Part shown: piece after piece, positions 56,570 through 64,000 of the stretch
Layout of the letters: the number at the start of each line of letters is the position of its first letter
How positions within the stretch are numbered: the stretch's first letter is position 1
Assembly (NCBI RefSeq): GCF_035956715.1
Contig: NZ_CP108381.1
Span: 930,001 to 994,000 of the forward strand
Origin: Nocardia sp. NBC_01329
GTDB lineage: Bacteria; Actinomycetota; Actinomycetes; Mycobacteriales; Mycobacteriaceae
DNA length: 64,000 nt
Direction of reading: 5' to 3'
Program-made: the position numbers and the translations under genes
The notes under the pieces: model-generated
Seen by the model: only the letters and a program-made list of their open reading frames with translations
Told to the model about the DNA's origin: nothing
Databases searched by the model: none

Positions 56570-57229
56570 ATGTCTGCCGATACCACCGCGCGCTCGCGTT
56601 CCGGTGCACCACGTGCACACGGCGCGGGATTCGTGCTGGATGTCCGCAGCCTCGGTCGCGCCCCGGGATCGATGCGCGAACTGCGGCGGACGGTCACCAC
56701 AACCGAACAGTTCGGGCTCGACCTGATCGGCGTGCCCGTCGGTGCCGAGGTCGAGCTGGATCTCCGGCTGCAATCGGTGTCGGAGGGAGTACTCGTCACC
56801 GGGACGCTCGATGCGCCGGTGGTTGGTGAATGCGCCCGCTGTCTCGAACAGTTCACCGATACGGTCCAACTGTCGCTGACCGAGCTGTTCGTCTACCCCG
56901 ACAGCGTCACCGACCAGACCAGCGGTGATGACGAGATCTATCGGATGAGCGACGACCTCATCGACCTGGAACCCCTGGTGGTGGACCAGTTGGGACTGGA
57001 ACTGCCACTGCAGCCGCTGTGCTCGCCGGACTGCCAGGGGCTGTGCCCCGAGTGCGGTGTTCGGATGGCGATTGCGGGATCCGATCACGGGCATGAGATA
57101 CTTGATCCCCGCTGGGCCGGGCTGGCGAAATTCGCCCCCGGATCGCCCGGCAGCGGCAGCCCCGACGAGGGTGCGGCCACCGGAGAACCTTCCGCCGATA
57201 CAGCACGTAACAGTACAGAGGAGAACTAG
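56570..57229 (+). CDS. YceD-family protein (DUF177)
   Basis: This 219-residue protein of the 23S rRNA-accumulation YceD family has Cys pairs in GECARCLE and [13 protein letters not shown] that probably bind zinc. It is almost always next to rpmF, as here (2 nt from its stop to the rpmF start). Start ATG 56570 ([12 protein letters not shown]) follows TGGAG at 10-11 nt. The C-terminus is Gly/Ser/Asp-rich. Confidence 0.9.
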   Translation: MSADTTARSRSGAPRAHGAGFVLDVRSLGRAPGSMRELRRTVTTTEQFGLDLIGVPVGAEVELDLRLQSVSEGVLVTGTLDAPVVGECARCLEQFTDTVQLSLTELFVYPDSVTDQTSGDDEIYRMSDDLIDLEPLVVDQLGLELPLQPLCSPDCQGLCPECGVRMAIAGSDHGHEILDPRWAGLAKFAPGSPGSGSPDEGAATGEPSADTARNSTEEN

Positions 57230-57231
57230 TC

Positions 57232-57414
57232 GTGGCCGTTCCCAAGCGCCGGATGTCCCGTTCCAATACCCGGTCGCGGCGCAGCCAGTGGAAGGCCGCC
57301 GCCCCCACCCTGATCACCTGCCCGAACCGGGCCTGTGGTGAGAAGACCCTGCCGCATATCGCGTGCCCCTCCTGCGGTACCTACAAGGGCCGCCAGGTCA
57401 CCTCGGCCGTTTGA
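57232..57414 (+). CDS. rpmF: 50S ribosomal protein L32
   Basis: This 60-residue zinc-ribbon ribosomal protein starts at GTG ([20 protein letters not shown]). The four Cys at about 30, 35, 45 and 48 form the metal site. GGAG lies upstream within the end of the YceD gene, so the two are coupled. Confidence 0.97.
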   Translation: MAVPKRRMSRSNTRSRRSQWKAAAPTLITCPNRACGEKTLPHIACPSCGTYKGRQVTSAV

Positions 57415-57428
57415 CCCCCGATCCACCC

Positions 57429-58151
57429 TTGACCACGGGTAACGATGAACCGGGCGAGCCGAGTGGTCACGCTGATCTGCTCGCCGCGCTCGGCGTGCGG
57501 GTACAGCCGGAGTTGCTGCGCCTGGCGCTGACACACCGCTCGTACGCGTACGAGAACGGCGGACTGCCGACGAACGAACGGCTCGAGTTCCTCGGTGATT
57601 CGGTCCTCGGGCTGAGCATCACCGAACGCCTCTACCACGAGCATCCGGAGAAATCCGAGGGCGAACTGGCGAAGCTGCGCGCGAGTGTGGTGAACATGCA
57701 TGCGCTGGCCGAGGTCGCGCGGAATTTGGGCGACGGCGGGCTGGGCGTGCATCTGCTGCTCGGCAAGGGTGAGGAACTCACCGGCGGCCGGGACAAACCC
57801 AGCATCCTCGCCGACGGGATGGAATCGCTGCTCGGCGCGGTCCACCTCGAGCACGGGATCGACGTGGCACGGGAGGTCGTGCTGCGGCTGTTCGCCGACC
57901 TGCTCGAACGTGGACCCCGGATGGGCGCGGGGCTGGACTTCAAGACCAGCCTGCAGGAGCTGACCGCAGAACGCGGTCTCGGGGTGCCCAGCTACGAGAT
58001 CACCTCCACCGGCCCTGACCACGACAAGGAATTCACCGCGACCACCGTGATCGCCGGGAACGCCTACGGTCGAGGGGTCGGCCGGTCGAAGAAGGAAGCC
58101 GAGCAGAAGGCGGCGGGTGCGGCCTACCGCGCGTTGACCGGCGAATCCTGA
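57429..58151 (+). CDS. rnc: Ribonuclease III
   Basis: This dsRNA endonuclease processes rRNA and mRNAs. The 240 residues have the RNase III signature [14 protein letters not shown] with catalytic Glu/Asp, the second metal site DGMESLLGA, and a C-terminal dsRNA-binding domain (about 160-238, [31 protein letters not shown]). The start is taken as TTG 57429, 14 nt after rpmF; no ATG or GTG fits before the conserved [14 protein letters not shown]. mutM begins 1 nt after its stop. Confidence 0.94.
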   Translation: MTTGNDEPGEPSGHADLLAALGVRVQPELLRLALTHRSYAYENGGLPTNERLEFLGDSVLGLSITERLYHEHPEKSEGELAKLRASVVNMHALAEVARNLGDGGLGVHLLLGKGEELTGGRDKPSILADGMESLLGAVHLEHGIDVAREVVLRLFADLLERGPRMGAGLDFKTSLQELTAERGLGVPSYEITSTGPDHDKEFTATTVIAGNAYGRGVGRSKKEAEQKAAGAAYRALTGES

Positions 58152-58152
58152 G

Positions 58153-59040
58153 GTGCCCGAACTCCCCGAGGTCGAGGTCGTACGCTGCGGCCTGACCGAA
58201 CATCTGTGCGGACGGACCATCGAGTCGGTGACCGTCACCCATCCACGATCCGTGCGCCGGCATGTGGCGGGTGCCACCGATATGGCGGCCCGGATCACCG
58301 GACTGTCGGTCGCCGCGGCCGAGCGACGCGGGAAATACCTGTGGCTCACTTTCGACCACGCCGACGGCGTCGCCGCCGATACCGCGCTGGTCGTCCATCT
58401 GGGGATGAGCGGGCAGATGCTGGTACAGCCCGCCGGTGCCCCGGTGGAGAAGCACGCCCATATTCGGGCGGTCCTCGACGACGGCCGGGAACTGCGGTTC
58501 GTCGATCAGCGCACATTCGGTGGCTGGGTGCTGGCACCTCTCGTGCGGGTGGACGGCGATCTGCTCCCCGATCTGCTGGCCCATATCGCTCGGGATCCGC
58601 TGGACCCCCACTTCGACACCGAGCGGGTGGTCGGCGTGCTGCGGACCAAGAACACCGAGATCAAACGGGTGCTGCTGGACCAGGCCGTGCTCTCCGGTAT
58701 CGGCAATATCTACGCCGACGAGGCGCTGTGGCGGGCGAAGCTGCACGGCGGGCGGATCGCCTCGACGCTCACCCGCCCGGTACTGCGCGGTCTGCTCGCC
58801 GAGGCGCGAGCGGTGATGACCGATGCTCTTGCCGCCGGCGGCACCTCGTTCGATGCCCTGTATGTGAATGTGAACGGTGAATCCGGCTACTTCGAACGGG
58901 CGCTGGCAGTCTACGGACGCGGTGACCGCCCCTGCGCCCGGTGCGGTGCGGTGATCGTCCGGGAGAAGTTCATGAACCGCTCCTCCTTTTCCTGCCCGCG
59001 TTGCCAGCCCCCGCCGCGCGAGCGCCGCGTCTCTTCCTGA
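58153..59040 (+). CDS. mutM: Formamidopyrimidine-DNA glycosylase
   Basis: This enzyme excises 8-oxoguanine and FaPy lesions. It starts at GTG with MPELPEVE (catalytic Pro2, Glu3). Of the 295 residues, the Lys-loop is GKYLWL, the helix-two-turn-helix is around [20 protein letters not shown], and the C-terminal zinc finger has Cys pairs CARC and CPRC. All catalytic residues are present. It is co-transcribed with rnc. Confidence 0.95.
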   Translation: MPELPEVEVVRCGLTEHLCGRTIESVTVTHPRSVRRHVAGATDMAARITGLSVAAAERRGKYLWLTFDHADGVAADTALVVHLGMSGQMLVQPAGAPVEKHAHIRAVLDDGRELRFVDQRTFGGWVLAPLVRVDGDLLPDLLAHIARDPLDPHFDTERVVGVLRTKNTEIKRVLLDQAVLSGIGNIYADEALWRAKLHGGRIASTLTRPVLRGLLAEARAVMTDALAAGGTSFDALYVNVNGESGYFERALAVYGRGDRPCARCGAVIVREKFMNRSSFSCPRCQPPPRERRVSS

Positions 59041-59121
59041 CGACCCCTCGCGCGGGATCCGGCCGCGGGTTACGGTGGGCCTCGGCGAGATCATCGACTC
59101 GGTCCGTCCGGAAGGCAGGCC

Positions 59122-59703
59122 ATGCGAAAGCTCACTTACTACGTCGCGGCCACCATCGACGGGTTCATCGCCACCGAGGGCGGCTCGGTGGATTTCTTCC
59201 CGGTCGGCGGCGATCACGGGCCCGCGATCACGGCGCAGTACCCGGAGACCCTACCGTCGCAGGTACGGGAATCGCTGGGTATCACCAAGCGCAACGAGAA
59301 TTTCGACACCGTACTGATGGGCCGCCGGACCCATGATTTCGGTGTGCGGACCGGTACCACCAGTCCGTACGCGCATCTGCGGCAGTATGTGGTGTCGACT
59401 ACGCTCACCGCCCGTCCGGATCCGGCCGTGGAACTGATCACGGCGGATCCCGTCGCCGCGGTCGCCGAGCTCAAACGGCAGCGAGGCCTCGGTATCTGGT
59501 TGTGCGGGGGTGGTGATCTGGCTCGGGCGCTGCTCCCGGAGATCGATCAGATCTTCCTGAAGCTGTATCCGATCGTGCTCGGCCGGGGACGGCCACTGTT
59601 CGGTACCGGGCCGCAACTTCCGGATCCGGCGAATTTCCGGGTGATCACCAGCCAGGTCTTCGAGGACGGCGTCGCCTTTGTGAAATACGGCAGGGCGAGG
59701 TAG
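59122..59703 (+). CDS. RibD C-terminal-like (dihydrofolate reductase fold) protein
   Basis: This 193-residue protein has the DHFR-like fold of YwjB/RibD-C reductases: MRKLTYYVAATIDGFIA at the start, the nucleotide motif VLMGRRTHDFG and the WLCGGGDLARALL cofactor loop. The substrate is unknown. GGAAGG lies before ATG 59122. It precedes the PHP gene by 3 nt, suggesting co-transcription. Confidence 0.85.
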   Translation: MRKLTYYVAATIDGFIATEGGSVDFFPVGGDHGPAITAQYPETLPSQVRESLGITKRNENFDTVLMGRRTHDFGVRTGTTSPYAHLRQYVVSTTLTARPDPAVELITADPVAAVAELKRQRGLGIWLCGGGDLARALLPEIDQIFLKLYPIVLGRGRPLFGTGPQLPDPANFRVITSQVFEDGVAFVKYGRAR

Positions 59704-59706
59704 CCG

Positions 59707-60813
59707 GTGGGCCCGGCGGAGGAGCCGGACGGGGCCGGGCAGACCATCCCGGGGCCCATCGCGGCACTACGCGAGATCGGTTTCTGGCTCGAACGCGGCC
59801 GGGAGCAGACACACCGGGTCAAGGCCTACCGCCGCGCCGCCGATATCCTCGCCGGACTCGACGAGGCGACGGCCGACCGGCACCGCCGGGACCGCAGCTG
59901 GCAGGAACTGGCCGGAATCGGTCCCAAAACCGCGGCCGTGGTCGAGGAGGCCTACTCGGGGGCGGTGCCGCGCTACCTCGCCGAACTCCGCGCCGCCGCG
60001 AAGCCGATCGGTTCCGGGGGTGCGTCGCTGCGCCAGAAACTGCGCGGCGATCTGCACACCCATTCCGACTGGTCCGACGGCGGCAGCCCCATCGCCGAGA
60101 TGATGGCCTGCGCGGCCGCTGTCGGGCACGAGTACTGCGCCTTGACCGACCACTCGCCTCGACTCACCGTGGCCAACGGGCTCTCCGCCGAACGCTTGCG
60201 GCGCCAGTTGGACGTGGTGGCCGAACTCGCTGCGGAACTGGCACCGCTGCGGGTCCTGACCGGGATCGAGGTCGATATTCTCGACGACGGTTCCCTCGAC
60301 CAGGACCCGGACCTGCTCGCCGAGCTCGATATCGTGGTCGCCAGCGTGCATTCGCGATTGCGCGACGACGCCGACACCATGACCCGGAGGATGGTGTACG
60401 CGGTGGCCGATCCGAACGTCGATGTACTCGGCCACTGCACCGGGCGACTGGTCGAGGGCGGGCGTGGTACCCGGCCGGAATCGGACTTCGACGCGCGGAT
60501 CGTCTTCGAGGCCTGCCGGCGCTACGGTACGGCGGTCGAGATCAACAGCCGACCCGAACGCCGGGATCCGCCGTCGCGGCTGATCCGGCTCGCGCTCGAG
60601 ATGGGCTGTGAGTTCACGATCGATACCGACGCACACGCACCCGGTCAGCTGGACTGGCAGGGGTACGGCTGCGCTCGCGCGGCGGCCGCCGAGGTGCCAC
60701 CGGAACGGATCGTCAACACCCGTCCGGTGGACGAACTGCTGGAGTGGACGCGTACACCCGGCGGGGTCACTCGGCTACAAGGACCGCCGCCGCATCATCG
60801 CCGAGGCGGATAG
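59707..60813 (+). CDS. HhH-PHP domain metal-dependent phosphoesterase
   Basis: This 368-residue protein has two parts. Residues about 15-100 are a helix-hairpin-helix region like the 8-kDa domain of PolX, including LAGIGPKTAAVVEEA (68-82). Residues about 113-350 form a PHP phosphoesterase domain with the metal ligands in GDLHTHSDWSDGG (H117, H119), DHSPR, GIEVDIL, VASVHS and DTDAHAPG. The DNA polymerase palm of full PolX is absent. A 3'-5' exonuclease or phosphodiesterase role in repair is inferred. The start is GTG 59707. Confidence 0.85.
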   Translation: MGPAEEPDGAGQTIPGPIAALREIGFWLERGREQTHRVKAYRRAADILAGLDEATADRHRRDRSWQELAGIGPKTAAVVEEAYSGAVPRYLAELRAAAKPIGSGGASLRQKLRGDLHTHSDWSDGGSPIAEMMACAAAVGHEYCALTDHSPRLTVANGLSAERLRRQLDVVAELAAELAPLRVLTGIEVDILDDGSLDQDPDLLAELDIVVASVHSRLRDDADTMTRRMVYAVADPNVDVLGHCTGRLVEGGRGTRPESDFDARIVFEACRRYGTAVEINSRPERRDPPSRLIRLALEMGCEFTIDTDAHAPGQLDWQGYGCARAAAAEVPPERIVNTRPVDELLEWTRTPGGVTRLQGPPPHHRRGG

Positions 60814-60987
60814 CCGCCGTATCGCGGCGGAAGGATCTGCCGCTGCGGGCCACCGCGGAGATCCTGGACGTGCGCGGCGGGCGGCGGGTGGTGGGTACCG
60901 GTGGTGCAACCGGAACCGGCTGCACCGACGCTGACCGGCCGAGGACGGGTGCTCGGCGCCGCGACGGCGGATGGCAGGATCGCGACC

Positions 60988-61473
60988 ATGGTTGATGACA
61001 GCACTGCGACCCCCGCCTCGGCGGCGGGCGACCCGGCTCATGCGGCGGAAGGCGGGCCGGCCACCCTGTGGGTGGAGCGTACGGGTACGCGCCGCTACAC
61101 CGGTCACAGTTCGCGCGGCGCCGAGGTGCTGATCGGTTCCGAGGGTATGCCGGGGGTTTTCACTCCGGGGGAACTCCTGAAGATCGCGCTGGCGGCCTGT
61201 TCGGGGATGAGTTCGGACCTTCCGCTGTCGCGTCGGCTCGGCGACGAGTACGACGCCACCATCCGGGTCTCCGGTGCCGCAGATCGGGAGAACGAGGTGT
61301 ACCCGCAGTTGGACGAGGTCTTCGAGCTCGATATGAGCGAACTCGATCCCGCGGCCCGGGACCGGTTGCTGGTGACGGTACAGCGGGCGATCGACAGGGT
61401 GTGCACGGTCGGCCGGACGCTGAAGGCGGGCAGCAAGGTGACCCTGTCGTTCGATATCGATACGGTCGACTGA
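60988..61473 (+). CDS. OsmC-family protein
   Basis: This 161-residue protein belongs to the OsmC/Ohr peroxidase fold. The two cysteines expected for peroxide reduction are present: one in LAACSGMSS and one in RVCTVGRTL. Start ATG 60988 ([11 protein letters not shown]) has AGGA upstream; an in-frame extension to 60901 is unlikely. An OsmC gene sits in the same place (Rv2923c) in M. tuberculosis as I remember it. acyP follows after 2 nt. Confidence 0.9.
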   Translation: MVDDSTATPASAAGDPAHAAEGGPATLWVERTGTRRYTGHSSRGAEVLIGSEGMPGVFTPGELLKIALAACSGMSSDLPLSRRLGDEYDATIRVSGAADRENEVYPQLDEVFELDMSELDPAARDRLLVTVQRAIDRVCTVGRTLKAGSKVTLSFDIDTVD

Positions 61474-61475
61474 CA

Positions 61476-61769
61476 GTGGCGGCTGCGGAGGGGCCCGGCC
61501 CGGTCCGGCTGAGCGCCTGGGTGCACGGGTATGTCCAGGGTGTCGGTTTCCGGTGGTGGACCCGGGCGCGGGCGCTGGAGCTCGGACTTACCGGGCAGGC
61601 CACGAATGCCCCCGACGGCCGCGTGCACGTGGTGGCCGAGGGGCCGCGACCGGCGGCCGAGCGCCTGCTCGAGCTGTTGCGTTCGGGAGATGCCCCCGGG
61701 CGGGTGGATCTGGTGGTGGAGTCGTGGGACGCCGCGCGGGGCGGGCTGCGGGGTTTCGTCGAACGGTAG
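61476..61769 (+). CDS. acyP: Acylphosphatase
   Basis: This 97-residue enzyme hydrolyses acyl phosphates. It has the signature [18 protein letters not shown] with catalytic Arg and the Asn of [17 protein letters not shown]. The GTG start at 61476 lies 2 nt after the OsmC stop. In mycobacteria it precedes smc, as here apart from one inserted DUF1707 gene. Confidence 0.93.
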   Translation: MAAAEGPGPVRLSAWVHGYVQGVGFRWWTRARALELGLTGQATNAPDGRVHVVAEGPRPAAERLLELLRSGDAPGRVDLVVESWDAARGGLRGFVER

Positions 61770-61809
61770 GGCGTGCCCGAGCGTCGGGGCGGTCACCGCG
61801 AAACCCTTG

Positions 61810-61859
61810 ACACTACACAGTGGAAGATGCACTCTGGTGGGTATTCCATTGTGGAGTGT
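61810..61859. promoter_or_regulatory. Imperfect 16-bp inverted repeat before the DUF1707 gene
   Basis: ACACTACACAGTGGAA (61810-61825) and TTCCATTGTGGAGTGT (61844-61859) are complementary at 14 of 16 positions around an 18-nt spacer. A TTGACA hexamer overlaps the left arm (61808-61813). It lies 26 nt before the DUF1707 start and looks like a regulator site, although no regulator gene is adjacent. Confidence 0.45.
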
Positions 61860-61884
61860 GGTCTGACCTATAAGGGGAGCGGTA

Positions 61885-62304
61885 ATGGAGATCACGACAG
61901 GCACCCGGGCCTCGGACGCCGAACGCGACCGGATCGTGCGCGATCTGAGCAGGCACCTCGGCGACGGCCGGATCGACCTGACCGAATACGACCAGCGGGT
62001 CGCACAGGTGTACCGCATCGCGACCCGCGAGGAACTCGCCGGAGTGCTCGCCGATCTGCCCACGCCGGCGCCGATACGACAGGAGAAACCGCGCTCGCGC
62101 TTCCCGATCTGGCAGCGGATCGAGGCGAGCGCGTGGCTCACTGTCAGTGTGCTGGTACTGGTGATCTGGGCGGCGATCTCGCTGGGCGTCGGTGAGTTCA
62201 CCTATTTCTGGCCGGTATGGGTCATCGGCCCGTGGGGTGCCGTGCTGGCAGTACGGGCGGCAACCGGTCTCGAAGGTGGCCACCGCCATCGCCGGAAGAT
62301 ATAA
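61885..62304 (+). CDS. DUF1707 protein with C-terminal 2TM domain
   Basis: This 139-residue protein has an N-terminal DUF1707 domain (RASDAERDRIVRDLSRHLGDGRIDLTEYDQRV within residues 8-45, split by helices) and two membrane helices (about 81-101 and 107-127). DUF1707 proteins are common in actinobacteria and often accompany PadR-type regulation. Function is unknown. AAGGGGAG precedes ATG 61885. It separates acyP from smc. Confidence 0.85.
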   Translation: MEITTGTRASDAERDRIVRDLSRHLGDGRIDLTEYDQRVAQVYRIATREELAGVLADLPTPAPIRQEKPRSRFPIWQRIEASAWLTVSVLVLVIWAAISLGVGEFTYFWPVWVIGPWGAVLAVRAATGLEGGHRHRRKI

Positions 62305-62485
62305 CGCCCGGTAGCCTCGGTGACGTCCGGCCGGTGCACATGCGCGGCCGCGGTGGCCGGAGCGCCCGGCAATCGATCGGCCACGGCCGGTGCGCCGGAC
62401 GGGGACTCGGCGCCACGGACCGATAGCATGGCTGATCGGTCTGGGTGAGGCGGGCAAGTCACGGAGGCGGAAAGGGTCGTCGGCG

Positions 62486-64000
62486 TTGCACCTGAAAAGC
62501 TTGACGTTGAAGGGGTTCAAATCCTTCGCGTCCGCGACGACCCTGCGGTTCGAACCCGGAATCACCTGCGTGGTGGGTCCGAACGGCTCCGGTAAATCCA
62601 ATGTCGTCGACGCGCTCACCTGGGTGATGGGTGAACAAGGGGCAAAAGCGCTGCGCGGCGGCAAGATGCAGGATGTCATCTTCGCCGGCACCACCGGCCG
62701 GGCACCGCTGGGACGTGCCGAGGTCACGCTGACCATCGACAACTCCGACGGCGCGCTGCCCATCGACTACGCCGAGGTCTCCATCACCCGCAGGATGTTC
62801 CGCGACGGCGCCGGGGAATACGAGATCAACGGCAACACCTGCCGGTTGATGGATGTGCAGGAACTGCTCAGCGACTCCGGTATCGGCCGGGAGATGCATG
62901 TCATAGTCGGGCAGGGGCAGCTCTCGGCCATCCTCGAATCGCGCCCCGAGGACCGGCGTTCCTTCATCGAGGAAGCCGCCGGGGTACTCAAACACCGCAA
63001 ACGCAAGGAAAAGGCCGTTCGCAAACTCGATGCGATGCAGGCCAACCTGGCCCGGCTCACCGACCTCACCACCGAACTCCGCCGTCAGCTCAAACCGCTG
63101 GGCCGGCAGGCGGAGGTGGCGCGCCGGGCGCAGACGGTGCAGGCGGATCTGCGCGATGCCCGGCTGCGGCTGGCCGCCGACGATCTGGTCACCCGGCGCA
63201 GCGAGCTGGAGAGTCAACAGAGCAAGGAGGCCTACGCGCGCGAACAGCAGATCACCGTGCAGAGCGAACTCGATGCCGCCGCAGCCGCGCTCGCCCAGCA
63301 GGAGTACCAGCTCTCGCAACTCACCCCGGGCGCCGAGGCCGCCGGCCAGCTGTGGTTCCAACTGTCCGCGCTGTCCGAACGGGTGAACGCGACCATCCGG
63401 ATCGCCGCGGATCGCGCTCGCCACCTGGATACCTCCACACCCGCGAACACCGGCCGCGACCCCGATCAGCTCGAAGCCGAAGCCGATCGGGTGGAGGCCG
63501 AGGAAGCCGAACTGCGCGAGGTCGTCGAGATGGCCACCGAAACGCTGGAGGCCGCACGCGACGGTCTCGCGGACCGGGAGCACGCGGCCAAAGCCGCCGA
63601 ACAGGCGCATCTCGCCGCAGTGCGGGCCATCGCCGACCGGCGCGAAGGACTGGTCCGGCTGTCCGGACAGGTCGAGAATCTGCGCACTCGAGCGCAATCG
63701 ATGAACTCCGAGATCACGCGGTTGTCCACCGCGATCGCCGAGGCTCGGGCCCGGGGTACCGCGGCGCGGACCGAATTCGACACCGTCCAGGACGAACTGG
63801 CCGAACTGGACGCCGGAGAGGCCGGACTCGACGCCCAGCACGAACATGCTGTGGAAGCCCTCGATCTGGCCGACCGCCGGGTCGCCGAACTGCGCGCCGA
63901 GGACAGGGAAGCCGGGCGCTCGGTCGCCTCGCTGACCGCGCGGATCGAAGCGCTCGGCATGAACCTGGCCAGCCGCGACGGCGCGGCTTGGCTCACCGAG
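62486..64000 (+). CDS. smc: Chromosome segregation protein SMC (N-terminal part, cut by window edge)
   Basis: The visible 505 residues comprise the SMC ATPase head half with Walker [15 protein letters not shown] (near 33-46), the Q-loop [21 protein letters not shown] region, then a long coiled coil from about residue 170. The start is TTG 62486 ([14 protein letters not shown]), with AAAGGG about 10 nt upstream. SMC condenses DNA loaded by ParB. The hinge, return coil and C-terminal head lie outside the window. Confidence 0.95.
   Translation, partial: MHLKSLTLKGFKSFASATTLRFEPGITCVVGPNGSGKSNVVDALTWVMGEQGAKALRGGKMQDVIFAGTTGRAPLGRAEVTLTIDNSDGALPIDYAEVSITRRMFRDGAGEYEINGNTCRLMDVQELLSDSGIGREMHVIVGQGQLSAILESRPEDRRSFIEEAAGVLKHRKRKEKAVRKLDAMQANLARLTDLTTELRRQLKPLGRQAEVARRAQTVQADLRDARLRLAADDLVTRRSELESQQSKEAYAREQQITVQSELDAAAAALAQQEYQLSQLTPGAEAAGQLWFQLSALSERVNATIRIAADRARHLDTSTPANTGRDPDQLEAEADRVEAEEAELREVVEMATETLEAARDGLADREHAAKAAEQAHLAAVRAIADRREGLVRLSGQVENLRTRAQSMNSEITRLSTAIAEARARGTAARTEFDTVQDELAELDAGEAGLDAQHEHAVEALDLADRRVAELRAEDREAGRSVASLTARIEALGMNLASRDGAAWLTE

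Overview
The window is a high-GC actinobacterial chromosome segment, most likely from a Nocardia-type mycolic-acid actinomycete. The evidence is the GTG/TTG starts, tight ATGA overlaps, a HupB-type HU with a long Lys/Ala tail, SepIVA, an F420 pathway gene (fbiD/cofC) and an IdeR-type iron box. The gene order from serA to smc also follows, as I remember it, the Mycobacterium tuberculosis order Rv2996c to Rv2922c. No transposon, prophage, CRISPR array or rRNA was seen.

Layout. 1-2.9 kb: the end of an unknown gene, a small ORF, an ABC exporter pair and a secreted MTB12-like protein whose promoter overlaps an iron box. 3-14.1 kb: an eight-gene minus-strand urea operon, urtABCDE, a GntR regulator, urea carboxylase and allophanate hydrolase. 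It takes up urea and degrades it in an ATP-dependent, urease-independent way. Two copies of a GTATAC-N6-GYATAC element mark its ends. 14.3-16 kb: a ClpP pair in which one subunit keeps the Ser-His-Asp triad and the other has Ala at the nucleophile position, followed by an XRE regulator. 16.2-24.5 kb: an Asp/Arg/His-rich secreted protein, a cold-shock protein, serA, leuB, a truncated Uma2-like ORF, an MFS transporter, a fumarylacetoacetase-like hydrolase and gltX. 24.7-25 kb: tRNA-Gln and tRNA-Glu, then a tandem repeat array. 25.6-29.9 kb: a PPOX protein, an IclR regulator divergent from leuCD, and hup. 30.2-34.3 kb: mutT1-ppk, a 23-bp minisatellite and cofC/fbiD. 34.3-46.4 kb: gpsA, ddl, a DUF3515 protein, thiL, ung, two poorly characterised genes, an enoyl-CoA hydratase/isomerase, a GNAT, rpmB, a FakA/YloV-like DAK protein and recG. 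46.8-53.1 kb: metE under a cobalamin riboswitch, and pyruvate carboxylase. 53.1-64 kb: rsmD, coaD, a GtrA protein, sepIVA, a cluster of 93-bp palindromic repeats, a YceD-like protein, rpmF, rnc, mutM, a RibD-like reductase, an HhH-PHP protein, OsmC, acylphosphatase, a DUF1707 protein and the 5' third of smc.

The most informative systems are four. First, the urea operon with its paired operators. Second, the active/inactive ClpP pair with an XRE gene whose upstream region carries a ClgR-like palindrome. Third, the metE leader, where one 10-nt segment is complementary both to the aptamer and to the ribosome-binding region. Fourth, several families of short repeats, three of them at gene 3' ends or behind a tRNA.
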